A stretch of DNA of 64,000 nucleotides from the NCBI RefSeq assembly GCF_006539165.1, contig NZ_BJMM01000019.1, forward strand, positions 62,001 to 126,000. Reading direction: 5' to 3'. The first letter of the stretch is position 1. Each line of letters starts with the position of its first letter. Below are positions 7,121-15,767 of the stretch, one piece after another. Position numbers and translations under genes: made by a program. The notes beneath the pieces were generated by a model. That model had not been told where the DNA came from, made no database searches, and saw only the letters and a list, made by a program, of their open reading frames with translations. This DNA is from Streptomyces cacaoi (GTDB lineage: Bacteria > Actinomycetota > Actinomycetes > Streptomycetales > Streptomycetaceae).

Positions 7121-8083
7121 TCAGAATTCGACGGGGTCACGGCGCATGAGCCGGCGCAGCAGCACGGTGAAGACCGCCACCAGCACGAGGCTGACGATCC
7201 CGGCCGCGCACACCGTCCCGAACTGCGGGATGTCGGTGCCCGTGAAGGCGTTGCGGTAGATGTACAGCGCGCTCGTCCAGGTCTCGATGGACGGGCCGCT
7301 GGTGGTCGAGGTGCCGCCGAAGACCAGCACCAGTTCGAAGACCTTCACCGAACTGATCGTCCACAGCACCGCGCAGACGCCCACCACGTCCCAGCTGAGC
7401 GGGAGCGTGATGTGCCAGAACTTGCGGAAGGCGCCCGCGCCGGCGAGTTCGGCGTCCTCGTAGAGGTAGTGCGGGATGTTGTCGACGGCGGCCATCAGGA
7501 TCGCCACGTAGAAGCCGGTGGAGGTGCACACCATCGTTGCCATGATCAGCGGGAAGATGGTGTCGCTCCCCAGCCACTTGGGCGGATCGTCCACGCCCAG
7601 CGCGCTCAGCGCCGTGTTGACCAGCCCGTTCGGGTTGAACATGAACCCGGCGAGCACCCCGAACACCATCGCGTTGACGATGTGCGGGAAGAAGATCACC
7701 GCGCGGACGAACTTCTTGCCGGCCATGTCGCGCAGCACCATCGTCAGCGCGAAGGCGATCACGAAGACGGCCGCTCCGACGAACACCAGGATCTTGAAGG
7801 TGTTCAGCATCGAGGTGCGGAAGAACGGGTCGGACAGCAGAGCGCGGTAACTGCCCAGGCCGTTCCACTCCATGGGCGCGTAGCCGTCCCAGCGGTGGAA
7901 GCTCGTCCAGATGCCGAAGAGCAGCGGGCCCAGATAGAAGACCGTCAGGAAGGCGAGCGCCGGGGCGACGAACGGCCAGAACAGCCGTCTGCGCCGGCGG
8001 GCCAGCGGGGTGTCACGCGGCTGCGCCGCCTCCGGCAGGGAGGACGGCGCGCTGCGGCGCATCCCCGCGGTGAGCACCGCCAT
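7121..8083 (-). CDS. carbohydrate ABC transporter permease (MalF type)
   Basis: This 320-residue partner permease has a long N-terminal cytoplasmic segment and six or more membrane helices. The EAA loop reads YEDAELAGAGAFRKFWHITL near residue 225. The periplasmic SFHRWDGYAPMEWNGLGSYR region is typical of MalF-like subunits. Its start codon overlaps the stop of the binding-protein gene by one base (TGATG), so the two are co-translated. Confidence 0.9.
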   Translation of the reverse strand: MAVLTAGMRRSAPSSLPEAAQPRDTPLARRRRRLFWPFVAPALAFLTVFYLGPLLFGIWTSFHRWDGYAPMEWNGLGSYRALLSDPFFRTSMLNTFKILVFVGAAVFVIAFALTMVLRDMAGKKFVRAVIFFPHIVNAMVFGVLAGFMFNPNGLVNTALSALGVDDPPKWLGSDTIFPLIMATMVCTSTGFYVAILMAAVDNIPHYLYEDAELAGAGAFRKFWHITLPLSWDVVGVCAVLWTISSVKVFELVLVFGGTSTTSGPSIETWTSALYIYRNAFTGTDIPQFGTVCAAGIVSLVLVAVFTVLLRRLMRRDPVEF

Positions 8084-9384
8084 CAGTTCCGGCCCTCCCC
8101 GTAGGAGGTGTGCAGCTTCTTCACCTTCGCCAGGAAGCGGTCAGGGGAGGCGTGGCCGAAGAACAGGTCCTTGTAGGCCGGGTAGAGCACCTTGTCCGTG
8201 TAGGAGGTGACCGAGCCCGGCAGCTGCTCGCGGGAGGGCGTGGACTCCATCTGCCGCTGTGCGTCCCGCAGCAGTGACGGCGCCTCGATGTCGGGCCGCG
8301 GGGTGATGTTGCCGGCCTTGTCGGCGATACCGCTCAGCCGCTTCTTCGCCAGGAAGTAGGAGATGAACTTCTCCGCGGCGCCCGCGTTCTTCGCCTGCTT
8401 GGGCACCGCGAAGCCGAACAGCCGCACATCCGTGGCGTTCCGCTTGCCGCCCTTCGCCTCCGTGGCCGAGGGGAACGGTGCCGCCTTGTAGTCGAAGCCC
8501 TTCTCGGCGAACTTCTCCGTCTCCGTGGGCAGCCAGCTGCCGTTGAGGTTGAAGGCCGCCTTGCCCTGGGCCCAACGGTTCTGCTGCTCCGGGTACTTGC
8601 TCGCGTCGTAGCCGTCGAGGAGATAGCCCTTGTCGACGAGTTCCTTGACCATGCCGGCGGCCTTCTTCACCGCCGGGTGGTCCCAGCCCTTGCCGGAGGG
8701 GTCGGTGATGGCCTTCTTCATCACGCCGTCGCCGCCGATGCGGTCGGCGAGGTAGTCCAGCCACCACAGGATGTAGACGGGCTGGTCGCCGTCGGCCGCG
8801 ATGCACGCCCGGTCCTTCTTCTTCAACGCCGCACAGATGTCGAGCAGTTCGTCCCACGTCTTCGGCGGCCGGACGTCCTTGTCGGACGCGTCGTACCAGA
8901 GGTTGACGGAGGTGACCTCGTACGGCACCAGCCATTTGTTGCCGCTGCCGTCCGGCTGGTCCCGCAGATAGCTCATGTAGCCCATCTTCAGCACCTGCGA
9001 GAGCTTCTTCTTCTCGCCCGTGGCGGGTTTGTCGAACAGATGCGAGAGGTTTTTGGCGCGCTTGGACTGCACCAGGGTGGGATAGAGCTTGTCGTCGGAC
9101 TGGTCCACCAGATCGGGCACCTTGCCGGTGGTGAGCGTCGGCGCGAGCTTCTCCATGACGGTGCGGCCCTGCCACTGGACGTTCACCTTGACGCCGGTGT
9201 CCTTCTCGAAGCTCTTGATGGCGGACTTCAGCACCGCGGCCTGCGGTTCGTTCTCCGTCCACATCGACCAGTACGTGAAGCTCTTGCCGTCCCCACCGCT
9301 GCCCGAGCCGCATCCGGTGACCGAGGTGAGCACGGCCGCCGACGCCAACACGACGGCGGCTGCGCGGATTCCGGTGTGCGACAT
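8083..9384 (-). CDS. extracellular sugar-binding lipoprotein (ABC importer)
   Basis: This 433-residue type-1 substrate-binding protein has a lipoprotein signal peptide (MSHTGIRAAAVVLASAAVLTSVTGC) with lipobox ending at Cys25. The mature part begins with a Ser/Gly linker and KSFTYWSMWTENEPQAAVLK, typical of family 1 solute-binding proteins. Further family features are GRTVMEKLAPTLTTGKVPDL and WAQGKAAFNLNGSW. A GGGAGG ribosome site precedes the ATG. It is the first gene of the operon and defines substrate specificity, but the ligand is not recognisable. No LacI-type regulator is adjacent. Confidence 0.9.
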   Translation of the reverse strand: MSHTGIRAAAVVLASAAVLTSVTGCGSGSGGDGKSFTYWSMWTENEPQAAVLKSAIKSFEKDTGVKVNVQWQGRTVMEKLAPTLTTGKVPDLVDQSDDKLYPTLVQSKRAKNLSHLFDKPATGEKKKLSQVLKMGYMSYLRDQPDGSGNKWLVPYEVTSVNLWYDASDKDVRPPKTWDELLDICAALKKKDRACIAADGDQPVYILWWLDYLADRIGGDGVMKKAITDPSGKGWDHPAVKKAAGMVKELVDKGYLLDGYDASKYPEQQNRWAQGKAAFNLNGSWLPTETEKFAEKGFDYKAAPFPSATEAKGGKRNATDVRLFGFAVPKQAKNAGAAEKFISYFLAKKRLSGIADKAGNITPRPDIEAPSLLRDAQRQMESTPSREQLPGSVTSYTDKVLYPAYKDLFFGHASPDRFLAKVKKLHTSYGEGRN

Positions 9385-9978
9385 GGGGGCCTCCCGGCAA
9401 TGCTGGCGCGCCGTCCGGGGCCCGGGGACACCTGTGGCCCTAACGCGCGTCGTACCAACGGACAGGGCTATTGATCCCGCCGCCCTCGCCCGAGGTCAAG
9501 GCATGTGGACAGAAGTCCAGTGGTGCACGGCAGTTGTCCAAGAATCCGTCCCGCCCACCCCTTGCGCCCCGGGCCACCGGCACGCTCGCCTCCCGCGGTG
9601 CTTAGCACGATCGGGCAGCCGGTAAACCTCGGCCTTCTGTGCCCATGGCGAAAACAGCCGGTTTGTGCGGGAAGCGAACCGCGGGCCCGAGGCGGCCGTT
9701 CCGTGCCTATGCTGCGTTCACGGTGCCGGTTCCCCGCGGTTCCGGCACGTCCGCGGAGCGGCGAAGAGCCCCTTCCCGCAAGGGAATCCGGTGGCGGCGG
9801 AACCGCGACAGGAACGCGGAAAGGAAGCCGGAAAGGAACCCGAATCGGCACCCGGTACAGAGCCCGAATCGGAACAGAGCCCGAATCGGAATCCGGAACA
9901 GAATCCGGGACGGAGATCCGGATGCTTCGGCGGGGCCCGCCGGGCGCATCCGGGCGCGGCACGGGAAAGGTGGGAGAA
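9385..9978. other. divergent promoter region with degenerate short repeats
   Basis: This 594-bp stretch separates the binding-protein gene and clpP, so both promoters should be here. A short inverted repeat TGGACAGAAGTCCA lies at about 9503-9516. From about 9805 to 9930 the DNA is a purine-rich array of degenerate units resembling GAATCGGAAC and GAACCCGAATCGG, unlike the rest of the window. All three plus-strand frames are open through parts of it, but the translations are low-complexity (repeated ESESGTESGTE-like strings), so I do not call a gene. It could be an extended leader or part of a poorly conserved N-terminus of the ClpP protein. Confidence 0.5.
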
Positions 9979-10650
9979 GTGGGTTTTCGGAACGAACCGG
10001 TGCTGGAGCGGTGGGCGGGCGCGGCCCCGGCCGAGGGCACGGCGCCCGCGGCAGGCGGCATGGGTGACCAGGTGTTCGACCGGCTGCTGCGGGAGAGGGT
10101 CGTGTTCCTCGGGCAGTCCGTCGACGACGAGGTCGCGAACCGGATCGCCTCCCAGCTGTTGCTGCTCGCCGCGGACTCCGCGGACGACATCCAGCTGTAC
10201 ATCAATTCCCCGGGCGGCTCCGTCTCGGCGGGCATGGCGATCTACGACACCATGCAGTACATCGAGAACGACGTCATGACGACCGGTATCGGATTCTGCG
10301 CCTCCATGGGGCAGTTCCTGCTGACCGCGGGAACGCCCGGCAAGCGGTTCGCGCTGCCGCACACCAAGATTCTGATGCACCAGCCCTCCGCGGGGCTCGC
10401 CGGCACCGCGTCCGACATCCGTATCTACGCGGAGCAGTTGACCCGCACCAAGCGCGAGGCCGCCGAGCTGATCGCGCACCACTCGGGCCAGGACGTGGAG
10501 ACGATCGTCCGGGACTCCGAGCGCGACCGCTGGTTCACCGCCGAGGAGGCCGTCGCCTACGGGCTCGTCGACGCGGTGATGAGCGCACCGGCCGCGTTCC
10601 CCGGCGCCACCGCCCGGCAGGGCGCCGGGTTCGGCTCCACCGCGCGCTGA
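9979..10650 (+). CDS. ATP-dependent Clp protease proteolytic subunit (ClpP paralogue)
   Basis: ClpP is a serine protease that assembles into a barrel and degrades substrates delivered by Clp ATPases. The 223-residue form called here keeps the full catalytic triad: Ser109 in ASMGQFLLTAG, His134 in ILMHQPSAG and Asp179 in IVRDSERD, with INSPGGSVSAGMAIYDTM in between. The GFCASMGQFLLT and RIYAEQL segments resemble the stress-type ClpP3/P5 paralogues of Streptomyces rather than ClpP1/P2. Starts at ATG 9921 (GGAG six bases upstream) or GTG 9970 are also possible. No second clpP or Clp ATPase is adjacent. Confidence 0.88.
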   Translation: MGFRNEPVLERWAGAAPAEGTAPAAGGMGDQVFDRLLRERVVFLGQSVDDEVANRIASQLLLLAADSADDIQLYINSPGGSVSAGMAIYDTMQYIENDVMTTGIGFCASMGQFLLTAGTPGKRFALPHTKILMHQPSAGLAGTASDIRIYAEQLTRTKREAAELIAHHSGQDVETIVRDSERDRWFTAEEAVAYGLVDAVMSAPAAFPGATARQGAGFGSTAR

Positions 10651-10656
10651 GCCGCG

Positions 10657-10709
10657 TGCCGCGCGCGGGCCCGCACACCGCGTGGCCGTCGGGGGCCCGC
10701 GCCGCGGCA
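10657..10709. terminator. bidirectional terminator between clpP and tetR
   Basis: GC-rich inverted repeat: left arm 10657-10672 and right arm 10693-10709, pairing with a single one-base bulge, loop of 20 nt. It lies between two convergent genes. Confidence 0.6.
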
Positions 10710-10740
10710 GGGCGGGGCCCTCCGGCGTACGGGCCGGCCC

Positions 10741-11301
10741 TCAGCCCTCCGGGGTGAGCAGGGCGGCGAGCGGCGCGGTGATCTCTTCCCGGGACGGCGG
10801 GGTCCGGGCGGCCAGGGACTGCAACAGGATGCCGTCCAGGACGAGGACGAGCGCGCGGGCGGTGTGCGGGTCGGTGTGCGCGGCGATCACCTCGCGTTCG
10901 GTCTCGGCGTAGAGCACGGCGGCGGGGCGCAGTTCGGGGCGCCGCATCGCCGCGCTCATCAGCTCGAAGGAGAGCACCAGCTCGGCGCGGGAGCCGGCCA
11001 GTTGGGTCTCGACGAGGTCGGCGAGGTGCTCGACCAGCTCGGCGGGGGAGGGGTCGCCGAGCCCGGCGCCCCACTCGTGCAGCCAGTGCGCGTACTGCTC
11101 GGTCAGTCTGCGGGTCGCGCCGTCGAGCAGATCGTCGAGCGTCTCGAAGTAGTACGTCGTGGACCCGAGCGGTACCCCCGCCTCGCGGGCCACCGCGCGA
11201 TGGCTGAGCCCTCCGATGCCCTCCTCCAGCAGAAGCCGCTGGGTCGCGGCCATGATCCGCTCCCGGCGCCCCGGGTCGGCCGGCCCTCGCTTGGCTGCCA
11301 T
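10741..11301 (-). CDS. TetR family transcriptional regulator
   Basis: This 186-residue regulator has an N-terminal TetR helix-turn-helix at about residues 10-55: RRERIMAATQRLLLEEGIGG, then LSHRAVAREAGVPLGSTTYY. The C-terminal ligand-binding half is helical and diverged. I chose ATG 11301 (MAAKRGPADPG) with a GAAGGGCGAG ribosome site; a longer frame to 11430 would run through the operator DNA. It is divergent from a DHA2 efflux pump and the 151-bp gap carries two palindromes. This is the standard layout for a repressor of its own gene and of the pump. Confidence 0.9.
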   Translation of the reverse strand: MAAKRGPADPGRRERIMAATQRLLLEEGIGGLSHRAVAREAGVPLGSTTYYFETLDDLLDGATRRLTEQYAHWLHEWGAGLGDPSPAELVEHLADLVETQLAGSRAELVLSFELMSAAMRRPELRPAAVLYAETEREVIAAHTDPHTARALVLVLDGILLQSLAARTPPSREEITAPLAALLTPEG

Positions 11302-11390
11302 GTGCTCGCCCTTCTCGCTGCCCGGCCGTGCGGGCGGCCGGGGCGGCGGGGTGCGGCCGGAAATATTGCGAGGCACCCCGCCGGATTTTT

Positions 11391-11427
11391 GTGTACTGTA
11401 GTACACGAATTTATGTACGGCCGTACA
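11391..11427. promoter_or_regulatory. twin palindromic operators of the TetR/MFS pair
   Basis: Two palindromes sharing TGTAC/GTACA half-sites: GTGTACTGTAGTACAC at 11391-11406 and TGTACGGCCGTACA at 11414-11427. They lie 26 bp before the pump ATG and about 90 bp before the TetR ATG, in a locally AT-rich stretch. This is the expected position for repressor binding over both promoters. Confidence 0.8.
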
Positions 11428-11452
11428 CAATCACGGAATCGGAGAGCTGACC

Positions 11453-13117
11453 ATGGCGCACCCCGCCGACGCCAGGGCCGGAGCACGGGAATGGGCGGGT
11501 CTCGTCGTCCTCACGCTGCCGGTCCTGCTGATCGCCGTCGACCTCACGGTCCTCGGCTTCGCCGTCCCGGCGCTCAGTGAGGATCTCGCGCCCTCCAGCA
11601 CCCAGCTGCTGTGGCTGGTGGACATCTACTCCTTCGTCCTCGCCGGCCTCCTGGTGACCATGGGCACGCTCGGGGACCGCGTGGGGCGGCGCAAACTGCT
11701 GATGATCGGCTGCGCCGGCTTCGGCGTCGCCTCGCTGCTGGCCGCCTACGCCCCCAGCGCCGGTGCGCTGATCGCCTCCCGGGTGCTGCTGGGCATCGCG
11801 GGCGCCACGCTGATGCCCTCCACGCTCTCGCTGCTGCGCAACATGTTCCGGGACGAGAAGCAGCGCCTGGTCGCGCTGGCCGCCTGGGGCTCCGCCTTCA
11901 GCGCCGGGTCCGCGCTCGGGCCCGTGGTGGGCGGGCTGCTGCTGGAGCACTTCTGGTGGGGCTCGGTCTTCCTGATCAACCTGCCGCTGGTGGCCCTGGC
12001 GCTGATCGCGCTGCCGCTGCTGGTGCCCGAGACGCGCGATCCGCGGCCGGGCCGCTTCGATCTGCCCAGCGCCGCGCTCACCCTGCTCGCCGTGCTGCCG
12101 TTCGTCTACGGCATCAAGTCCTTCGCACACGGCGACGGGCCGGTGTGTGTGCCGTATCTGCTGGCCGGGCTGGTCTTCGGGGCGCTGTTCGTGCGGCGGC
12201 AGCGGCGGCTGACGGATCCGATGATCGACGTCGAGCTGTTCCGCATCCGCCGGTTCTCGGCGGCCATCGGCACCAACGTGCTGGTCGTCTTCGTCATGGC
12301 CGGTTCGCTCTTCTTCATCCCGCAGTTCCTCCAGCTGTCCGAGGGTCTCTCACCGCTGCGCGGCGGGCTGTTGCTGCTGCCCGGCGCCGCGCTCTCGATC
12401 GCCGCCGGGTTCTTCGCCGCCGCGGCGGCCCAGCGGGCGGGCCTGCGCCGGCTGATCGCGGGCGGCCTGGCGACGGCCGCGCTCGGCTATGCGCTGATCA
12501 CCGCCCTGCCGCTGGCGGACGGCCCGACGCTCCTCGCGGTCGCGTTCTGCTTCGTGAGCCTCGGCGCCGGCACGGTGATGACGCTCACCAACGGCATCGT
12601 GCTGGACACCGTGCCGCCCGAGCGGGCGGGCGCCGCCTCCGCGGTCTCCGAGACGGGGATCGAGCTGGGCGGTGCCATGGGCGTCGCCGTGCTGGGCAGT
12701 GTCCTCTCGTCCGCCTACCGCCGGGGGCTCGACCCGGTGGAGGGTGTGCCGGGGCGGGTGCTGGAGAGCGCACGCGAGACGCTCGGCAACGCGCTGCACA
12801 TCGCCGCCTCCGTGGGCGGGGACACCGGCCGTGCCCTGGCGTCCGCCGCGCGGGACGCGTTCGAGCGCGGCGTCCAGTTCACCGGTGCGGCCGGCGCCGT
12901 CCTGCTGGTGCTGGCGACGGTCCAGGCGTGGGTCCTGCTGCGCCCCGCACCCGGCGCGGAGGGGCAGGTGCCGGGCCGGGAGGGCGCGAAGGGCGCGGGC
13001 AGGATCGGCGGCACGGACGGCGCGGCGAGCGCGGACGGTACGGACGGCGCGGTGGCGGCCGGAGAGGAGCAGTCGCGCGGCGGCGGCCGGGAGCGGGAGA
13101 CGCACCGGCCGGGCTGA
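11453..13117 (+). CDS. DHA2-family MFS drug efflux transporter
   Basis: This 554-residue proton-coupled exporter fits the 14-helix DHA2 (QacA/SmvA-like) class. The N-terminal part has VDLTVLGFAVPALSEDL in helix 1, the loop motif GTLGDRVGRRKLLMIG and the antiporter motif C region SRVLLGIAGATLMPSTLSLL. Helix 14 is followed by a Gly/Ala/Glu-rich hydrophilic tail of about 60 residues. It is divergently transcribed from a TetR gene and presumably induced by a toxic compound or antibiotic that releases that repressor. The substrate is not predictable from sequence. Confidence 0.9.
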   Translation: MAHPADARAGAREWAGLVVLTLPVLLIAVDLTVLGFAVPALSEDLAPSSTQLLWLVDIYSFVLAGLLVTMGTLGDRVGRRKLLMIGCAGFGVASLLAAYAPSAGALIASRVLLGIAGATLMPSTLSLLRNMFRDEKQRLVALAAWGSAFSAGSALGPVVGGLLLEHFWWGSVFLINLPLVALALIALPLLVPETRDPRPGRFDLPSAALTLLAVLPFVYGIKSFAHGDGPVCVPYLLAGLVFGALFVRRQRRLTDPMIDVELFRIRRFSAAIGTNVLVVFVMAGSLFFIPQFLQLSEGLSPLRGGLLLLPGAALSIAAGFFAAAAAQRAGLRRLIAGGLATAALGYALITALPLADGPTLLAVAFCFVSLGAGTVMTLTNGIVLDTVPPERAGAASAVSETGIELGGAMGVAVLGSVLSSAYRRGLDPVEGVPGRVLESARETLGNALHIAASVGGDTGRALASAARDAFERGVQFTGAAGAVLLVLATVQAWVLLRPAPGAEGQVPGREGAKGAGRIGGTDGAASADGTDGAVAAGEEQSRGGGRERETHRPG

Positions 13118-13160
13118 GCGGGGCTCCCGGCCGCCTCCCGGTCCGGGCACCGCGTCTTCT

Positions 13161-13176
13161 TCTACAGTCCTGTAGA
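13161..13176. promoter_or_regulatory. palindrome upstream of terD
   Basis: TCTACAGTCCTGTAGA, a perfect 7-bp inverted repeat with a 2-bp centre, lies 36 bp before the terD-like GTG. The position suggests an operator or part of the promoter. The regulator is unknown. Confidence 0.55.
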
Positions 13177-13212
13177 TTCAAGGGAAGCGGTCAACCGAAC
13201 CAGGAGGAGAAC

Positions 13213-13788
13213 GTGGGAGTTTCACTCGCCAAGGGCGGCAACGTCTCGCTGAGCAAGGAGGCGCCCGGTCTGTCGGCGGTGCTGGTCGGCCTGGGCTGGG
13301 ACGTCCGGACGACGACCGGCGCCGATTACGACCTGGACGCCAGCGCGCTGCTGTGCGACGGCTCCGGCAAGGTGCTCTCGGACCAGCACTTCGTCTTCTA
13401 CAACAACCTCAAGAGCCCCGACGGTTCGGTCGAGCACACGGGCGACAACCTCACCGGTGAGGGCGAGGGCGACGACGAGGTGATCAAGGTCGACCTCTCC
13501 GCCGTCCCCGCCGGCGCGGAGAAGATCGTCTTCCCCGTCTCGATCCACGAGGCGGAGCAGCGCGGCCAGAACTTCGGGCAGGTCAGCAACGCCTACATCC
13601 GCGTCGTCAACCAGTCGGGCGGTTCCGAACTGGCCCGCTACGACCTCACGGAGGACGCCGCGACGGAGACCGCCATGGTCTTCGGCGAGCTGTACCGCCA
13701 CAACGGGGAGTGGAAGTTCCGCGCCGTCGGCCAGGGTTACGCCTCCGGGCTCGCGGGGATCGCACAGGACTTCGGCGTCAACGTCTGA
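13213..13788 (+). CDS. terD: TerD family stress protein
   Basis: The 191-residue product is a typical TerD-domain protein, a calcium-binding beta-sandwich. It starts VSLAKGGNVSLSKEAPGLSA and contains VGLGWDVRTTTGADYDLDAS, FVFYNNLKSPDGSVEHTGDN and the acidic GEGEGDDEVIKVDL stretch, with Asp residues matching the Ca2+ sites. TerD paralogues are abundant in Streptomyces and linked to tellurite, oxidative stress and differentiation. The GTG start has an AGGAGGAGAA ribosome site. A palindrome lies just upstream. The membrane-protein gene follows after 155 bp. Confidence 0.93.
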   Translation: MGVSLAKGGNVSLSKEAPGLSAVLVGLGWDVRTTTGADYDLDASALLCDGSGKVLSDQHFVFYNNLKSPDGSVEHTGDNLTGEGEGDDEVIKVDLSAVPAGAEKIVFPVSIHEAEQRGQNFGQVSNAYIRVVNQSGGSELARYDLTEDAATETAMVFGELYRHNGEWKFRAVGQGYASGLAGIAQDFGVNV

Positions 13789-13943
13789 ACTCCCGCGCGG
13801 CAGCGCCGCGCCCGGCCGCACCCGTCCGCCGTCCGACCACCGCCCCAGCGCCGGTGGCGGCCGGCGGACCGAGCTGTGCCGCCGGACGGCCACGCCGCGC
13901 GCCGGCCCACATCCGCTCCGTCACCGAGCCCTCGGGGGAAGAA

Positions 13944-14663
13944 GTGAGCAGCCGCACGCAGCGCCTCCTCGCGCGCGACCGAGCCGCATTCGAACGAGTT
14001 CTGGACCGCGCCCTGGACGAGGCCGACGCCCGCGACGAGCCGCCGCACACCGGCGCCGAGCCCGGCCGGGACGCCGCCCTGCGCGCGGAGGCGCTGGCGT
14101 CCGCCGAACGCATCGCGGCGCCCGCCGGGCGCGAGTACGCCGCCTATCTGCGGCTGCGTACGGCCGCCGAGAAGCGGGCGGCGCGCCGCACCCGGCCCAA
14201 GGCGAGCAGCTCGCGGGGCGTCTCCGCCGTGCTCGCCGTGCTGGCCCCCACCGTCTCCGGTGCCGCCGCCGTGCTCTTCCTCCTGATCGGCGGCGTCTTC
14301 CAACTCGCGGGCGGACTCAAGGAGTTGGGCGAGTCGCTGGTGGTCGCCGGCTGGGTGGCCGCCGCCGTCGCGGCGCTCGCACTGATCGCCGCCATGGCCG
14401 GGCTGCTGTTCGTCGCGCTGCGCAACCGCACGGCGGGCAAGCGCGCCCAGAGCCTCGCACGCGCCCTCGAACGCGCCCGCGGGGAATGGGAGACGGCCCT
14501 CCTGGAGCGCGGCATCGTGCCCTTCGTCGCACAGCAGCGGGGCTCCGGGCGGCCCCCGGGCCGGGCGGGGGAGCAGGGCCCGGGCCGGGCGGCGGAGCCG
14601 GGCCACCACGAGGAGCGGCCCGCGTCCCGGCCCGACGGGGGTGCCGGGGAGGCCGCCGGCTGA
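13944..14663 (+). CDS. two-helix membrane protein of unknown function
   Basis: This 239-residue protein has a cytoplasmic N-terminal helical region (residues 1-95) rich in Arg, Ala and Glu, then two transmembrane helices at about 96-118 (VLAVLAPTVSGAAAVLFLLI) and 135-160 (VVAGWVAAAVAALALIAAMA). A coiled-coil-like stretch (SLARALERARGEWETALLER) and a low-complexity Gly/Pro tail follow. No family is recognised. The GTG start has a GGGGGAAGAA sequence upstream. It is downstream of terD on the same strand and may share stress regulation. It ends 15 bp from the convergent esterase. Confidence 0.7.
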   Translation: MSSRTQRLLARDRAAFERVLDRALDEADARDEPPHTGAEPGRDAALRAEALASAERIAAPAGREYAAYLRLRTAAEKRAARRTRPKASSSRGVSAVLAVLAPTVSGAAAVLFLLIGGVFQLAGGLKELGESLVVAGWVAAAVAALALIAAMAGLLFVALRNRTAGKRAQSLARALERARGEWETALLERGIVPFVAQQRGSGRPPGRAGEQGPGRAAEPGHHEERPASRPDGGAGEAAG

Positions 14664-14678
14664 CCCGGGCCCGGGGCG

Positions 14679-15767
14679 TCACCCCAGGTGCCGCAGCAGT
14701 CCCGGCAGTGTGCGGTCGAACTCCCGTGCCCAGTAGACCGGATCGTGGGTGCCGCTGTGGAAGTGCGTGGTGACGGGCGCCCCGTGGCCGACGAGGCGGC
14801 GTGCGAGCAGCCGGGTCTCCTCGCGCATGAGTGCCTCGGTCGGCGACAGCACGTCCTCCGGGAACGGATGTGCCGGGTCCTCCAGCCCGGGGACGACGGG
14901 GTCGGGCTTCGCATCCGGCGGATTGAGCGGGCCCGCCCGCCCGTCCCCCGCCGACAGATGGACGGGCACCCCCACCAGCCGTTCGGCGAGGTGATACGGA
15001 TCGTGCGCCTGCCAGTTGCCGCGCTGCTCGACCGGGTCGCCCCACAGCGCGAGCCAGTCGAGGCCCACATGGGTGGCACCGGCGCGCACCGCACGGGGGT
15101 GCCGGAGCGGATGCACATAGCCGCTGTACGAGGCCGCCGCCCGGAACAGCCCCGGATACCGCGCCGTGTACGAGAGGGCCCCGAAGCCGCCCATCGACTC
15201 GCCCGCCACCACCCGCAGCGGCCCGGCGCCGTACTCCCGCTCCACGAACGGCAGTACCTCGCCCAGGTGGTAGGAGGCGACCGCGGGCGGCCCTCCCCGG
15301 CCGCCGTTCCACCAGTCCGAGTAGAAGCCGAACACGGGCATCCACGCCATCACCACCAGCACATCGCGCAGTTCGGCACGGCTGTCCAGGCTGTAGCGCC
15401 GCAGCAGGGCCCGGTGGTCGCCGTCGCCTCCCGGCAGCATCCACAGCACCGGCCACGGACCGCCCCCGCGCCGGGGCCGGTCGGGAGTGAGCAGCCGCAG
15501 ATGTGCGGGGCCGCCCATCGAGGGGGAGTCGAAGGTGAGGTCGACCAGCCGTCCGGAACGCTTCTCCTCCAGGACGCGAACTCCCTTGTGCTGCTTGCCT
15601 CCCCGGTGCTGCTCGTGTCCTCCGGGAGGAGCCGCGTGGGCCCGGGCGGGGACGGCCGTTGCCGGGAGCGCGGCCGCGGCCGCGAGTGCGAGGGCGGGGC
15701 GGAGAACCTGCCGGCGGGTGCGCCCGGGCCGTCGCGCCGGGCCCGTTGTGTCGTCGATGTCCGTCAT
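14679..15767 (-). CDS. secreted esterase (antigen 85/esterase D-like alpha/beta hydrolase)
   Basis: This 362-residue exported hydrolase has a twin-arginine-type signal (RRPGRTRRQVLRPALALAAA) ending near ARAHA. The catalytic nucleophile is Ser191 in GESMGGFGAL; the family His lies in HFHSGTHDPVYWAREFD near the C-terminus. A WPVLWMLPGGDGD oxyanion-region motif and PVHLSAGDGRAG are also visible. The family includes esterase D, feruloyl esterases and the mycolyltransferase antigen 85. An acyl or carbohydrate ester substrate is plausible for a secreted enzyme beside glycosidases. The ATG at 15767 directly precedes the signal peptide. Confidence 0.85.
   Translation of the reverse strand: MTDIDDTTGPARRPGRTRRQVLRPALALAAAAALPATAVPARAHAAPPGGHEQHRGGKQHKGVRVLEEKRSGRLVDLTFDSPSMGGPAHLRLLTPDRPRRGGGPWPVLWMLPGGDGDHRALLRRYSLDSRAELRDVLVVMAWMPVFGFYSDWWNGGRGGPPAVASYHLGEVLPFVEREYGAGPLRVVAGESMGGFGALSYTARYPGLFRAAASYSGYVHPLRHPRAVRAGATHVGLDWLALWGDPVEQRGNWQAHDPYHLAERLVGVPVHLSAGDGRAGPLNPPDAKPDPVVPGLEDPAHPFPEDVLSPTEALMREETRLLARRLVGHGAPVTTHFHSGTHDPVYWAREFDRTLPGLLRHLG

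Noticed and set aside
9503..9516. Inverted repeat TGGACAGAAGTCCA as an operator of the first sugar operon
   Set aside because: The 5-bp arms are too short to support a specific call, and no adjacent regulator exists.
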